In this document: piece after piece, positions 12,462-24,683 of the stretch
How positions within the stretch are numbered: the stretch's first letter is position 1
How the letters are laid out: each line of letters starts with the position of its first letter
Assembly (NCBI GenBank): GCA_002104905.1
Contig: MCFE01000091.1
Span: forward strand, 112,313 to 176,312
Direction of reading: 5' to 3'
DNA: 64,000 bases
Source: Basidiobolus meristosporus CBS 931.73
Taxonomy: Eukaryota > Basidiobolomycota > Basidiobolomycetes > Basidiobolales > Basidiobolaceae
Notes under the pieces: generated by a model
The model's input: only the letters and a program-made list of their open reading frames with translations
What the model was told of the DNA's origin: nothing
Databases searched by the model: none
Position numbers and translations under genes: made by a program

Positions 12462-12700
12462 TCTCCAACACAATGGGTGAAACACAGGGGCAGCTTTGCA
12501 TGAAGATGCAGAGCTATGTATCACACTCTGTGGCCATGTATAGGCTCACTTGGCCTCTCCGGCACACTAGGGCATTATTTCGCACTCATGGCTCAATGTG
12601 GCACTATACAATGGAACAAGTCAAGAGCCATACTGTAGCTACTGCATCTCATTGCCTAATTCATGCTTTGGCACAAGCCCTATAGACAATGCTACTTTGG
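12462..12700. other. Unassigned; contains a MITE-like right terminus
   Basis: No gene. ACAATGGAACAAGTC at about 12608-12622 matches the right end of the MITE family, but no matching left end was found. It may be a broken copy. Confidence 0.35.
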
Positions 12701-13032
12701 TCTAATGCCATAAGAGAGAGAAAAAAGATCATGAGAGTATTGTTACAAGACTCCTGGCCATGAATTCCACAGAGAGCATTGGAATTAGTGCAAAATTACA
12801 GCCAGTAATTTGCCATACCAGTTGTATTAGAGCATTTGTTTTTCAATACTGTACAAACACCATCTTGCAGACTGCTTGATGCTTCTATAATGGTACCTAG
12901 CCCCACTTATCACCTTATGCAAACTGAGTCAGGTGAGCTTGTGAAGCCTATTGGCTCACCTCAACATTCTGAATATGACCTGCAGAGTGATAGCTCTCTA
13001 GAAGAAGGCTAATTGATGGAGTCAAGTGAGCC
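12701..13032 (+). repeat. Repeat family Y, copy 1 (decayed)
   Basis: Aligns to 23304-23660 in the same orientation. Shared blocks are AGAGAGAAAAAAGATCATG, GCCATGAA, CACAGCCAGT-like, CAAACTGAGTCAGGTGA and GAGTGATAGCTCT. In this copy the reading frame is broken. Function unknown. It joins Gypsy-2 integrase sequence at about 13032. Confidence 0.55.
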
Positions 13033-13538
13033 CGGTAATCCATCTGTAGGTGAATGATGCAATTTTATGGCTAGAGAAGTGGCATGTTTCCACCATTATT
13101 GGTAATGAGTGCTTTGAGGATTTACTACTACTTCTTGCCAAAATCATCCCACAATGCAATTTACCATGTACTTGGTATAAATAGACAACCATCATGCAGC
13201 AGTGATCCATCTGACAACTTTGTATGGGCCTTCATATTTAGGGTTAAGTGCAGATAGTTGGATTGGATCTAGTGTCATGACATATGACCCATCTGGGAAG
13301 CTGCTGTTCCTGTGTCTTGAGGTGGATGTTGAAGTCATCTTTTGCTGTGATGTCTTACTTCTGGCACTGATAGCAGGGTAGACAATGTTGGTAAAGTACT
13401 CAAGTTAGTTCTTTAGCTTGTCTGTATTTGATTTTGCTAACTCTGTATTCTGGTAGTCTCCAAAGTGGTTGAATTTTCTTCCAAACATCAAGGAAAATGG
13501 CATTTATCCAGGTAGAGCAGCAAATTTGGTGTTGATAA
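13033..13538 (-). pseudogene. Gypsy-2 integrase C-terminus (left part of split element)
   Basis: On the minus strand this encodes LMFGRKFN, then DGSYVMTLDP and PKYEGPYKVVR. The last two are the GPY/F-type module that closes many gypsy integrases. The piece continues the integrase of the element at 19029-22272 and is separated from it by the inserted Copia-B element. The 3' LTR is missing; the element ends at about 13033. Confidence 0.75.
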
Positions 13539-13887
13539 TGTTGTAAAAATTTGTATTTCTACCTAAATATTCACCTAACTTAGTTGCTTAGAGCATTACC
13601 TTCAATTCCTAGAGAATACTGACCAAATTCCTTGTGGGGATTTACTTAGAATATTTTCACCAAAATACCAGGTACCCTGAACATGAAAATTCTCAAAGTT
13701 GTCCAAACAGCCACAAACTTTGCACACATGTTCTTGGGACCTTCCTTAACCTATTCTACGTGTTTGTAATGCCAAGATCAGGTAAAAGTATAAATACTAC
13801 TTTTACATTCAATAAATCATTAAGTGAAAACCACATAATCTACTTGTTCTCCCAATCACTTCCAATATCTCCAAGACTCTTACAACA
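13539..13887 (+). repeat. Copia-B 5' LTR
   Basis: Starts TGTTGTAAAA, ends CTTACAACA. A TATAAATACTAC motif (about 13789-13800) and AATAAA (about 13811) give a plausible promoter and polyadenylation signal. Confidence 0.92.
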
Positions 13888-13900
13888 GGTTATGAGCCCC
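13888..13900 (+). other. Primer-binding site complementary to the initiator tRNA-Met anticodon arm
   Basis: GGTTATGAGCCCC directly follows the LTR. Its reverse complement GGGGCTCATAACC contains GGGCTCATAACC, the anticodon stem-loop (CAT anticodon) of eukaryotic initiator tRNA-Met. Priming from an internal cut in this tRNA ('half-tRNA') is known for Drosophila copia and yeast Ty5. Confidence 0.8.
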
Positions 13901-13918
13901 AAGCTGTCACTCTCTGCA

Positions 13919-16900
13919 ATGTCTACTACTGCTATTACTGGAATTTTTCCCTCTGCTGAAAAGTTGGATGGATCTAACTACCAAGTGTGGAGGGTGAAGA
14001 TGAAGATGCTGCTACAAGAAAGAGGCCTTTAGGATATTGTCATGGGAGAAGAATGCCCTCCTAAAAATGTGGGAGAGGAAGCCTTAAAGTACCAGAAGAA
14101 AGAACAAAGTGCCTTTAACTGCATATGCCTTAATGTTGAGGACAAATTGCTAATTCAATGCTCAAGAGCAAAAACGGCAAAGAATGCCTGGAAAGCATTA
14201 GAAGACACCTACCAGTCATGTTCAGCTGCCAAGAAGATGTATCTGAGATGAAAATTCTTTACTACAAAGATGCTGCCAGGAGAAGAAATGAAAAATCTAA
14301 TTAACAGAATTACCCTGCTGGTAGATGAGATGGAATCTGTGGGCATACCAACTAGTGATGAGGATGTAATAGTTACCATCCTGAATAGCCTGACAGACAA
14401 GTTTCAGGGCCTTGTATCAGCCCTAGAGTCCAGAACTGAAGATTTGACCTTAAATTACGTATATGGAAGGCTCCTGGATGAAGAATTAAGAAAAACAAGC
14501 ACCAATAAGAAGGAAGAAGAAAATGCTTTAATAAGCAATGATAACCAACAAAGGAGGTACCCAAGACCCTACAAAGGCAACAGCAACCTGTTTTGTAACT
14601 ACTGCAAAAGGAAAGGACACACATCAGACCGGTGTCTCAAAAAGAGAGATTATCAGCAAAAGAAGCCTGAATATGGAAATGCTGCAACAACTGAAGATAG
14701 ACTATTCATATCTGCACTAAATATGACCACAAACAAGGATTCTCAGACGTGGTATATTGACTCTGGAGCTTCTCAACACTTTACACAACAAAAAGAACTT
14801 TTTACCCAATATCAAGAAATTCCAATTAAGAAGGTTTTCATGGGTGACAATAGAACACTTGATGCAGTGGGAGAAGGAACTATCCAAGTAAACCTTAGAA
14901 ACAGTGAAGGAAGCCATACACTGACCTTTAAAGAAGTACTCTATGTACCAGAAATAGCCAAGAACCTACTCTCTGTAAGCAAGGCCACAGCAGAAGGACT
15001 CAGTTTTAGTTTTGACAATTCTGGATGCAGGATCACTGATCAAAATGGTGCTCATATTGCTTTGGGCATCAGAGATCAGAATCTATACAAGCTGACTTAT
15101 ATTCCATCATATCTGGAAGCCAATATAAGTAACTTAAATGAAGAAACATCAATGCTTTGGCACAGGAGATTTGGACACATTAATTTTGATTATTTGCGTA
15201 AAATGATCAAAGATCAGCTAATTTCTGGAGTGAAAATTGATCCCCCAGCTAATTTGGAGCACTGTGAAGCCTGCATATATAAGAAACAAGCCAGACAACC
15301 ATTCAAGAGCTCTGGGTTAATCAAAACTAAGAAAAAATTAGATCTAATTCACTCAGATCTGTGTGGACCTATGCAAAATTTATCCTTAGGCAGGATGAAG
15401 TATTTAATCACTTTTATTGATGATTATACAAGATACACATGGGTCTACTTCATGGAGAGAAAGGAAGAAGCTTTGTCTAAGCTCAGGGAGTTTAAAGCCA
15501 TGGTGGAGAGAGAAACTGGTGAAAAAATCAAGAAAATACGCTCTGACAATGGTAGAGAATATACCTCAAAACTCTTCATCCACTTCTGCAAAATTCATGG
15601 GATAAAGCAAGAGACTACTGTACCATACTCCCCACAGCAAAATGGAGTAGCAGAACAAGCTAACAGATCAATAATTGATATGGCAAGATCTATGATCCAT
15701 GATCAAAATTATCCTATGATTTTTGGGCGGAATCAGTTGCCACTGCTGTATACCTTAACAATAGGAGTTATAACGGAATACTTTGTGATTCTACTCCATT
15801 TGAAGCATGGTATGGATACAGACCAAGTGCAGAACATCTAAGAATATTTGGGTGTACAGCATATGCCAAAAAACTGGCCGGAAATCAGTCAAAATTTGAG
15901 CCAAAAAGTGTAAAATGCATATTGTTGGGCTATTGCAATGAGAGTAAGGCATACAGACTCTACAATACCAAAGCAAAGAAGCTTATCAAGTCCAGGGATG
16001 TGTTGTTTGATGAAAATTCAAAATTTTCACAAAAAATGACATCAGATGATGACAAAAATTTGATCTCAAGTCCACCAATTGTCATGATTGAATCAGAGCA
16101 AAACAATGAAAATTCTTTCACTCCAGAGGACTCAACAACCATGGTTCAGCCAGAATCAGTGCCCAGGAATATCCCAGAAGTGATCATTCCAGTATCAAAT
16201 GCCTGGAGATCAAATCGGACAAGAAATAGCCCAAATTACTACATCAATGAGGGTACAAACTTAGCCTATGCCTATTCAGTCCATATTGATGAACCCCAGA
16301 CTGTAAAAGAGGCCCTAAATAGCCCTCAGACAAAGTTTTGGAGATCTGCAATGACTGAGGAATATCAGGCACTGATGGAAAATCAAACTTGGGACTAAAT
16401 CAAATTACCAATCAACCAAAAATCAATTGGATGCAGATGGGTCTTCAAGACAAAATACAAGGCTGATGGTACAATTGAAAGATACAAAGCAAGACTTGTA
16501 GCCAAAGGATACTCTCAAACAAAAGGACTTGACTATACTGAGACGTTTGCACCGGTAGCCAAGTTTAATTCCATCAGATTAATTTTGGATATTGCAGCCA
16601 AATATAAGTTTTTTATTCATCAAATGGATGTAAAAACTGCATTTTGAATGGAGAACTTGATGAGGATGTTTATATGGACCAGCCTGATGGGTTTGTTGAC
16701 CAAAATAACCCCCATTTGGTCTGCAAGCTTAAAAAGTCACTATACGGTGTGGTAGGGTAAACATACCTCCCACAGACAAATTTATTCATATAGTCATTAT
16801 GATATACTTATCCATATTTTATCTTATCAGTATTATCCCGTTCTTCTTTTGCCCATATTATCAGTATTATCCCCATATGATGTTTACCCTGATTAGTTAT

Positions 16901-18660
16901 TAGCATTAGTTATCCCAGATGTTATTCAGCTTTGTGATCAGTAGATGTATCTATATAAGGCAAGTACCCGCGTCAGTACCTGTGACACATGACCTAGGTT
17001 TGTGTTACCATCCCTACCATTTCAATACCATTTATGGTATTTCTATGTTGCACAGGTTTCAGACTACTGATTCCTGATTGGTTGAGAGTGCTGTGCCTTT
17101 TAGAACCTTCCTGGACATTCTTGGCATATTTTTTAGCTCATAGTGATGTCATCAAGAATTCCACTGATACCTAGAATCTTCTAGAACCTTGTCATTAGTA
17201 ATCACTTGGCAATCAGGAAAAGTATTTAAGGGAAAGCAATCCCTCATCAATAAATCATCCCTTCTATCAGTAACACTTCTCCCTTATTGATTAGCAGTTG
17301 ATCACTGCACCTGCCTTCAACAGTACATCTCAGACCTGCCATCAAGGAGCTTTTCAAGGTAGTGTACAAGACACACAGAGGCCTTTGGAGACACTTGGAG
17401 CACCTAGGAAGCTAGAGAAGCAGGAGCTTTTACTATAGAGACATACTGACAAAGACACCAGCAGTTTAGACCCAGAGGTTATTGCACCCATCAGACACCT
17501 CACACACCTTGAGTTGTGTAGCTTCTCCCAGGAGTACCTCTACACCACCACAACAGTCTCAAACAATCACCAAGAGCCTGGAATTGCAAGATAGATTCTT
17601 ATTTGGAATCTTTGAGTTTCAAAAGGAGTAATGCTGACTATAGTACATACTATAAGCCAGATAGAGCAAATCCAGTTCTATTAGCTCTATGTGTGGATGA
17701 TCTTATTATAGCCGCCAATAACCTGGAAACATTGGAAGAAACTAAATCCAGACTATCTAAGGAGTTCAAGATGTCTGATTTAGGAGAACTTAGTTTCTAC
17801 TTAGGGATTAAGTTCTCCATAGACAGAAGTACCCAGACTATCACCCTAAGCCAATCCAAGTATATTCAAGATATACTAAAGAAGTACAAAATGGAAGACT
17901 GTAAACCGGCAGCTACCCCAATGGAGACAAACCTTAGCTTGGTCAAAACTCAACCAAATCAAGAGAGCTTGGTGCCATCTGAAAGCCCTGACTTTCCTTA
18001 TCAATCTATGGTCAGCAGTCGGATGTATATCATGCTTGGAACACGTCCAGATATCTCATATTCAGTGGGAGTTGTCAGCCAACATAATCAGAACTATGGA
18101 TCTGATCATATTGCAGCAGTTAAGCGGATTTTGAGATACCTAAAAGGAACTGCTGATATCTGCTTAAGATACACTTATAAGGATTCAGAACAGGACCTTG
18201 TGGGATACTCTGATGCTGATTGGGGACAAAATTTGGAAGACAGAAGATCCACCACAGGATACACCTTTCTTTACTGTAAAGGAGCAATTTCATGGAATTC
18301 AAGAAAGCAACCAACCGTAGCACTTTCTACTACAGAGGCAGAGTTTATGGCAGCCTGTGAAGCTACAAAAGAAGCAATGTGGTTAAGAAAACTCTTTACA
18401 GATTTAGGCCTATGTCAAAAAACACCTATTACTTTATTTCAAGATAATTGAGGATGTATACAATTAGGTAGAAATCCAACTTTCATGCTAGAACCAAGCA
18501 CATAGATATTAGACATCATTTCATATGTGAATCTATAGAGAATAACTTAGTTAGCTTAGTTTACTGTCCTACAGATGAAATGATTGCAGACATATTTACC
18601 AAACCATTAGCTAGAGACAAATTTGAATATCTTAGGTCAAATTAGGGCAGGTCAGTATGA
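13919..18660 (+). pseudogene. Copia-B gag-pol (stops, frameshifts, nested LTR)
   Basis: A single polyprotein frame starts at ATG 13919 (MSTTAITG). Gag is of the UBN2 type (LDGSNYQVW), with a knuckle CNYCKRKGHTSDRC at about 14593-14634. Protease has YIDSGASQHF (about 14755). Integrase has its zinc region (about 15160-15300) and the D, D and E residues in HSDLCGP, RSDNGREY and NGVAEQ. RT and RNase H follow (17603-18451, CVDDLIIA in place of YVDD; YSDADWG; ALSTTEAEF). In-frame stops lie at 14030 (TAG), 14249 (TGA), 16396 (TAA) and 18449 (TGA). Frameshifts occur near 15735 and 16647. An 805-bp LTR interrupts RT. Not functional. Confidence 0.92.
16748..17552 (+). repeat. Solo LTR of a third family inserted in Copia-B RT
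   Basis: 805 bp beginning TGTGGTAGGG and ending CACCACCACA (inverted repeat TGTGGT/ACCACA). It splits the RT codons between SLYG and LKQSPRAWN. Removing it plus four bases restores the frame. Flanking ACGG (16744-16747) and ACAG (17553-17556) look like a 4-bp target duplication with one change. TATATAAGG lies near 16953 and AATAAATCAT near 17249. No internal region. Confidence 0.8.
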
Positions 18661-18679
18661 GCATTTAGCTGAGTGGGAG

Positions 18680-19028
18680 TGTTGTAAAAATTTGTATTTC
18701 CACCTAAATATTCACTTAACTTAGTCACTTAGAGCATTACCTTCAATTCCTAGAGAATACTGACCAAATTCTATGTGGGGATTTACTTAGAATATTTTCA
18801 CCAACATACCAGGTACCCAGAACATGAAAATTCTCAAAGTTGTCCAAACAGCCCCAAACTTTGCACACATGTTCCTGGGACCTTCCTTAACCTATTCTAC
18901 GTGTTTGTAATGCCAAGATCAGGTAAAAGTATAAATACTACTTTTACATTCAATAAATCATTAAGTGAAAACCACATAATCTACTTGTTCTCCCAATCAC
19001 TTCCAATATCTCCAAGACTCTTACAACA
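18680..19028 (+). repeat. Copia-B 3' LTR
   Basis: 349 bp, same termini as the 5' LTR, preceded by the purine tract GAGTGGGAG (18671-18679). Confidence 0.92.
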
Positions 19029-21139
19029 GATAACACACTGTACAGTTGGAATGTACTTGTCCCAATTCTACTTGATACCTCTGATAGATTTCCTGATGAA
19101 GTTCACTGATGTCCGAACATGTCTTTCAGCAAGTCCATTAGCCTTGGGATGATAGGGAGTCATCAGCCAGTGGCCAATGGTGCTATTCTGGCAAAGGGCT
19201 TTGATCATGTGATTCACAAATTCTGTTCCATTATCCAATTGAATGACCTTGGGGAATCCAAATAGGCAGAAGAGCTTGAATAGTTCTTGTGCAATTGTGG
19301 CAGCATACTTGTCTGGGATAGCTTTGAAGAAGATAAACGTGTGCAGACATCCGCAATCATAAAGAGGTGGTGATTGTCATCATCACTGGTGGTGAAAGGG
19401 CCTGCTAGATCAATTGCAATATGATCCATAGGAAGGCTTGTATGGATGGGACTCAAAGGGTGAAATCCATGGCAGCTGATATTGTAAAGTTGACATTCTC
19501 TGCAAGACTTGATAAACTCTAGGCAGTCAGCTTTGTTGTTTGGCCAATAATATCCATCAGAGTGTAGCTTCTTTGTAAGTATGTCAGCTCCAAAGTGGCC
19601 AAGTAAATGACTCTTCTGTATCAATGTTTTCCTTTCATTGGCTTGCAGGATTTTTAAAGTTGCTGAATTCAGTTGAGGAATTATTTTGGAAGCTGTAGTG
19701 AGCTTACTGATTATGTCAGTAATCACATGTCTCTCCCAAGGTGAAGTTGGGAAAAGTCTTGAAAGGTGGTAAGGCAGGATGTTGAGGATTCTGGAGCAAT
19801 GAATAACTGTATGGTCATAATCAAGTAGAGTATTAGGCCAGTTGGTGAGCATTGGAGTCAGAGTCTTTTGATTGTAAATGTAGACAAGGCTTGATGGTCA
19901 GTATACAAGGTAAGCAGATTACCATTTAAGTACTGATGAAACTTCTTTAAGGCAAAGACAATAGTAAGTAGCTCCTTCTTGGTGGCAGAGTAGTTTCTTT
20001 CAGCAGATTGTAGTGATCAGGCTTGAAAAGAGATCCAGTGAGGCAGATTTTGGTCTTCATCCTGGTATAGGACAGCCCCTAACCCAGCATTAGATGCATC
20101 TGTAGCAACAACAAAGGTCTTGGTAAAGTCTGGGTTGGATAGGGTGGGTGCTTGTGGGAGCAACTGGCAGAGTGACTCAAATACTTGATCATGAACCTTG
20201 TTCCAGGCTGAGGGAAGACCAGAACTATGGCATAATGCATCCAAAGGGGCACTCAAAGAGGGCATGAGAGGAATGTATTCCCTGAAATAATTGAATACTC
20301 CAAGATAATGATGCAGTTGCTTAGCGCTAGTGGGTTTTGGCCATTCAGGAATATTGACCAGTTTGAAAGGGTCAAGTTGATGGCCATCTGGTGTGACTAT
20401 GAATCCAAGTAGATTGATTTTGAGGCAAGCAAAACTGCACTTTTCAGCATTAAGAATCAGTCCAGTGGCTGTCAGTCTATTGATGACATCAATGACATGA
20501 GTTACATGATCATCACAGCTTGTAGAAAATATGATGATGTCATCAACATATACTAAGGTGTATGGTGCATTCTGGAGTATTTTAGTAATGACACTCTGAA
20601 ACTTGCTGGAAAGTGTCTTTAGGCCAAAGGGAGCTCCCTGAAACATCCATTGCATATTATTCCAAGTAAAGGCAGTCTTATACTGATGATTAGGATGGAT
20701 CTGGAATTGGTGATATGCATCCTTCAAGTCCAATTTAGAAAATACTTTTGTGCCTGATGGTGAGGAAAAGATATCCTGGATTCTTGGAACTGGAAATATA
20801 TCATTTTGGATAAGTTTGTTCAGAGGTCTAGGGTCCAAACAGGGTCTCTTCAGAGTTAGATTTCTATTTGTATCCTTCTTGGGTGCAAGCCTCAAAGGGC
20901 TGTTGAGTGTTGTGTTGACTGGGGCTTGAGTGATAATTCCACTGTCAGCCCACTTTTGGACTATTTCATCAACTAAGTGTTGACAAAAATGTGGAATGGG
21001 GTATTGCCTCCTCTATGATGACTCACCAGGTGGGGTTTCTAGCGTAACAATGGATTCTGGAATAGTGCAGAAACTGTTCCTAGGATGGTGTAGAGTTTTT
21101 CTCAGGACAGGCTGGTGATCTATGTCCCATCTTTCCACA
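19029..21139 (-). pseudogene. Gypsy-2 pol (RT, RNase H, integrase; inactivated)
   Basis: Minus strand. A 292-codon open stretch (20895-20017) carries RT: FSKLDLKDAYHQFQIHP, the YVDDIIIFS box and GFIVTPDGHQLDP. RNase H starts at ATDASNAGLGAVLYQ. A second 212-codon stretch (19852-19214) holds the integrase zinc-binding part (HFGADILTKKLH...CRECQLY) and the first catalytic Asp in IDLAGPF. The core continues across the copia insertion to 13033-13538. Stops separate the open parts. It is clearly distinct from Gypsy-1. Confidence 0.88.
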
Positions 21140-22231
21140 TTAAAAGCATTTGTCATCAGCATATGGATTATCAGTTTTGGCATTTTGCTGCTTTTCTGAC
21201 GTGTTTCCTGACTTGTTTGACTGCTCAGTGATGCCTTTGCATTCACTAGTAGAGTGATAGCATCTTCCATGAAGCTCACAATGCTTTGTAGTGGTTGACT
21301 TCTTCTTGGTCACATGACTGCTCTCTTTTCTGGTTGTTGCTGCATCTTGAGTGGAGTTGCCTGAAGCCTGGCTAACAGCCGCAGTCATGGTGATTGCAAG
21401 TGTGCAAATCTCTGAAAGTTTGTCATAAGTGCATGCAGGGTTGCATGCTTTGACAGTAGCAACATTGCTCTGTAGCTGGTCTGAAAAGTTTGAAAGAAAA
21501 TGAGAAGTAAGCAATGGATTGCCATCACTAACTCCAGCTGTTCTCATTTGTCTCTAGAATATATCACAGAAGTGTTGTACAGATTCACTTTGTTGCATTT
21601 TAGTTTTCCATAGGTTGCAGTTTAGATGCACTTTGTTAGGTGGATCTTCAAAATGGCCACAAGAGAGGTTCTGGGCAACTTCCCATGTACTATTGGAAAA
21701 AATTCTCACTTCAACCCAGTCAGCATTTTGCATGGTTAGACACTGAGGCAGAAGTCTAACCCAATTGATGTTGGGGACTAGCTAGTGCGTAGCTAAGACA
21801 TGACTAAACTTGTAAAAAAACTCAGTAGGATTCCCTATGGCATTGGCTCCTTTGGCATAAAGAGGCAAGGATCTTGGGACAATCACTGGGGCAGGTTCAG
21901 AGGGAGATGTAGATCTGTAGGATCTAAAAGCATGACTTCTTGGCAGCTGATGCAGAGCAAGGCTTGGCGGATTTTCAAGGCTATCAAGTACAATGGCAAC
22001 ATTCTCCAAAGCTTCTTTGATAATTCCAATCTCATCTTGGTAACCAGAAATAACTTCAACAAGTTCATATCTACAATGACTATCAGATCTTGTATTGGCA
22101 AGCTTTGAGTGCTCAAGCATCAAAGTGTTTCTTTCATGCATGATGTTTTCAAGCTGCTCAGTTAGCTCTTCCTGATTTCTGCAGGCTTCTTCCAACATGG
22201 AAAGATTTGGATTGCTTGCTGCTGAGGACAT
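21140..22231 (-). pseudogene. Gypsy-2 gag (inactivated)
   Basis: Starts at ATG 22231 (MSSAASNPNL), with a predicted coiled coil (LEEACRNQEELTEQLENIM) and a capsid-like centre. A stop at 21782 breaks the frame. The C-terminal part (21547-21140) has a CELHGRCYHSTSEC cluster, the compact Cys/His form often seen at the end of fungal gypsy Gag. Confidence 0.75.
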
Positions 22232-22272
22232 ATTGTAAAGCAGTTGAATGTAATGGAATTCAACAAAGAAAA

Positions 22273-22970
22273 TGTTGCATCCAAAAGAAAAGTGCAATAA
22301 ACCCTTGAATGAGTTAACTGAACCTGAGCAACAACTAAGTGCAGAATCTTAGAATTGTCAAGGGTTATAGAAATATTAGCAGAGAAGTTCTGGTCTAATA
22401 GTGGCTTTGTATATAGTTGAGTTGGGCTATAAAGGCAACAGAGTTGGTTGGCCATAGAGGCTAGGCTTGGTGTTTTTGGGAATGCTATATATGCTAGGCT
22501 TGGGTAGAAACTAGAACAAAATTGTTGAATTCTTAGTTTTGCAGAGGCACAATCTTAATTTTGTTGAGATACACACTAAACCAAAAGGTTTAGGAAGCTT
22601 TATTTATACTTTTCCAATCAAGTTGAATTAGTAAGCACCAAGACACTGGACTAATTGAAATCTGTTGGGGTGTTGATAGATGCATAGGATAAATGAAAAT
22701 TTGCATCATTAATTGGCTGATGTCTTGGCAACTGCTAAGTGGTTGGATAGATTGCAGATGACTAATCACTTGGAAAGGCTTAGCAGATTAGTTGAGGACA
22801 TAATGACCACATGAAAATTGATCAGGTGTGACAGCTAAAAATAGATTCTGAGAAGTGATAAAATAAAGCATAACTGGGATTAGTTATGTTTGGGATTGGG
22901 AAGATCAGTTAGGGTACTAGATTTTCTAATGGAGTAAAATAGGTTAAGTATTAAGTGTTGATGCACAACA
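22273..22970 (-). repeat. Gypsy-2 5' LTR
   Basis: 698 bp. The plus-strand ends are TGTTGCATCC and GCACAACA. Other copies are a solo LTR at 24005-24683, an inverted shorter copy at 28767-29285 and a fragment at 59882-60178. The minus-strand TATA-like region lies near 22600. Confidence 0.85.
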
Positions 22971-23289
22971 CTGCTGGTTGTACTGAATGTCAAAGCAAGC
23001 TGTTATTCAACTGCTCTTCTGTGGCTGTTGGCAGTGGAGCTCAGTTGGGAACCAGATGACTTTGTTTTTTTTTGGTGGCATAAATGTAGAAGTGAGTTAA
23101 ATCAAAGAGGAAATGATGTTACATATATGTGTGTATGTGGTGCCACAACTTTATTTGTAATGATTACTATGGTAGGTCATCATTGAATCTTACATTTATG
23201 TTGGTGCAATGTTGCAAATACATGACTGTCTTAAACTCACATAGTTATTGACAAAAAAATGATATAATAGCATTACATTGGTGAGTGTC
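22971..23289. other. Unassigned spacer
   Basis: AT-rich, no convincing ORF or repeat. Contains short T and A runs only. Confidence 0.4.
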
Positions 23290-23750
23290 AAGCGGTTTGC
23301 CCCATGAACAAGACTACTTTGATTCAGCACTTAAGAGAAGAGAAAAAAGACCATGTGGCTATTGTAGCAAGCCACTCAGCCATGAAGCTCACTGATAGCA
23401 AAGAAATAGTACAGGATCACAGCCAGTGTTTTGCCACACAAGTCATATTTGATCTTTCATCAGTCACTACTGTACCAACAGTATCTTACTGGCCAGTTGA
23501 TACCTCTATAGCAGCACCTGGCTCTACTTCTCACCTTGCTCAAACTGAGTCTGGTGACTTTGCAATGCCTTTAGGCTAAACCCAGCCTTCTGAATATGGC
23601 ACACAGAGTGATAGCTCTGGTGAAGCAGGCTCACTGATGGATTGTGAGCCTATCTCCCCTAACAACCATACCCAGCATGAGCCTGGCAACATCCCATTAT
23701 GCAATGAGACAACACCAGTGGAAAAAAAACACCAAGGATACTTTATGGTC
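23290..23750 (+). repeat. Repeat family Y, copy 2, with a 91-codon ORF
   Basis: ATG at 23304 opens 91 codons (MNKTTLIQHLREEKKDHVAI...), and the same frame reads on past one stop (23577) for about 50 more codons. Homologous to 12701-13032. The product is Ser/Thr-rich and matches no family I recognise. Being present twice in different contexts, it is most likely a piece of a transposon-borne gene. Confidence 0.45.
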
Positions 23751-24004
23751 ACTCTGGATATGCTCTGGTAATAATCTGTCTAATGAGGCTCACGCAGTCC
23801 AACAAATATTGTGAAGCTATAAAGACTGAACTCAGTATCAATTAAGTGCAAATATATCCAATATATTTAAAGGCAAACATTACAAACAGCTGAGATGCAA
23901 GGGCTACTTTGAAGGTATGTATGGCCATATCTTTGCCTGACACTTGATGGATTCTCATTAAACAAGTACACTTCAAGTAAATCCTTCTGGCCACTGATTC
24001 TTAT

Positions 24005-24683
24005 TGTTGTATCCAAGAGAAAAGTGTAGTTAAACTCTTGAATGAGTTAGCTGAAACTATGAGACAACTATTTGCAGAACCTCAGAATTGTCAAGAGTGA
24101 CAGAAATACTAGTAGAGAGGTTCTGGTCTAATATTGGTCTTGTATATAGCTGAGTTGGGCTATAAAGGCAACAGAGTAGGTTTGCTATGCAGGCTAGGCT
24201 TGGTGTTCTTGGGAGTGCTAAACATGCTAGGCTTGAGTAGAAACTAGAGTGGAATTGTTAATTTCTTAACTTTGGTGAGACACACACACTAAACAAAAAG
24301 GTTTAGGAAGCTTTATTTATACTTTTCCAATCAAGTTGAATTAGTAAGCACCAAGACACTGGACTAATTGAAATCTGTTGGGGTGTTGATAGATGCATAG
24401 GATAAATGAAAATTTGCATCATTAATTGGCTGATGTCTTGGCAACTGCTAAGTGGTTGGATAGATTGCAGATGACTAATCACTTGGAAAGGCTTAGCAGA
24501 TTAGTTGAGGACATAATGACCACATGAAAATTGATCAGGTGTTACAGCTAAAAATAGATTCTGAGAAGTGATAAAATAAAGCATAACTGGGGTTAGTTAT
24601 GTTTGAGTTTGGGAAGATCAGTTAGGGTACTAGACTTTCTAACAGAGTGAAATTGGCTGAGTTTTAAATATTGATGCACAATA
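24005..24683 (-). repeat. Gypsy-2 solo LTR
   Basis: 679 bp, TGTTGTATCC to GCACAATA. Flanks CTTAT (24000-24004) and CTCAT (24684-24688) look like a target duplication with one substitution. Its central 300 bp are almost identical to the LTR at 22273-22970 while its first 280 bp are strongly diverged. Confidence 0.8.

Larger units (their letters stand above)
13539..19028 (+). mobile_element. Complete Copia-B retrotransposon (5490 bp, inactivated)
   Basis: Two 349-bp LTRs (13539-13887 and 18680-19028) bound the element. It is flanked by a perfect 5-bp target duplication GATAA (13534-13538 and 19029-19033). Domain order Gag-protease-integrase-RT-RNase H defines Ty1/copia. The two LTRs differ at about ten positions by eye, so the insertion is not recent. 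It sits inside Gypsy-2 integrase, so Gypsy-2 is older. It carries a nested LTR at 16748-17552. Confidence 0.93.
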
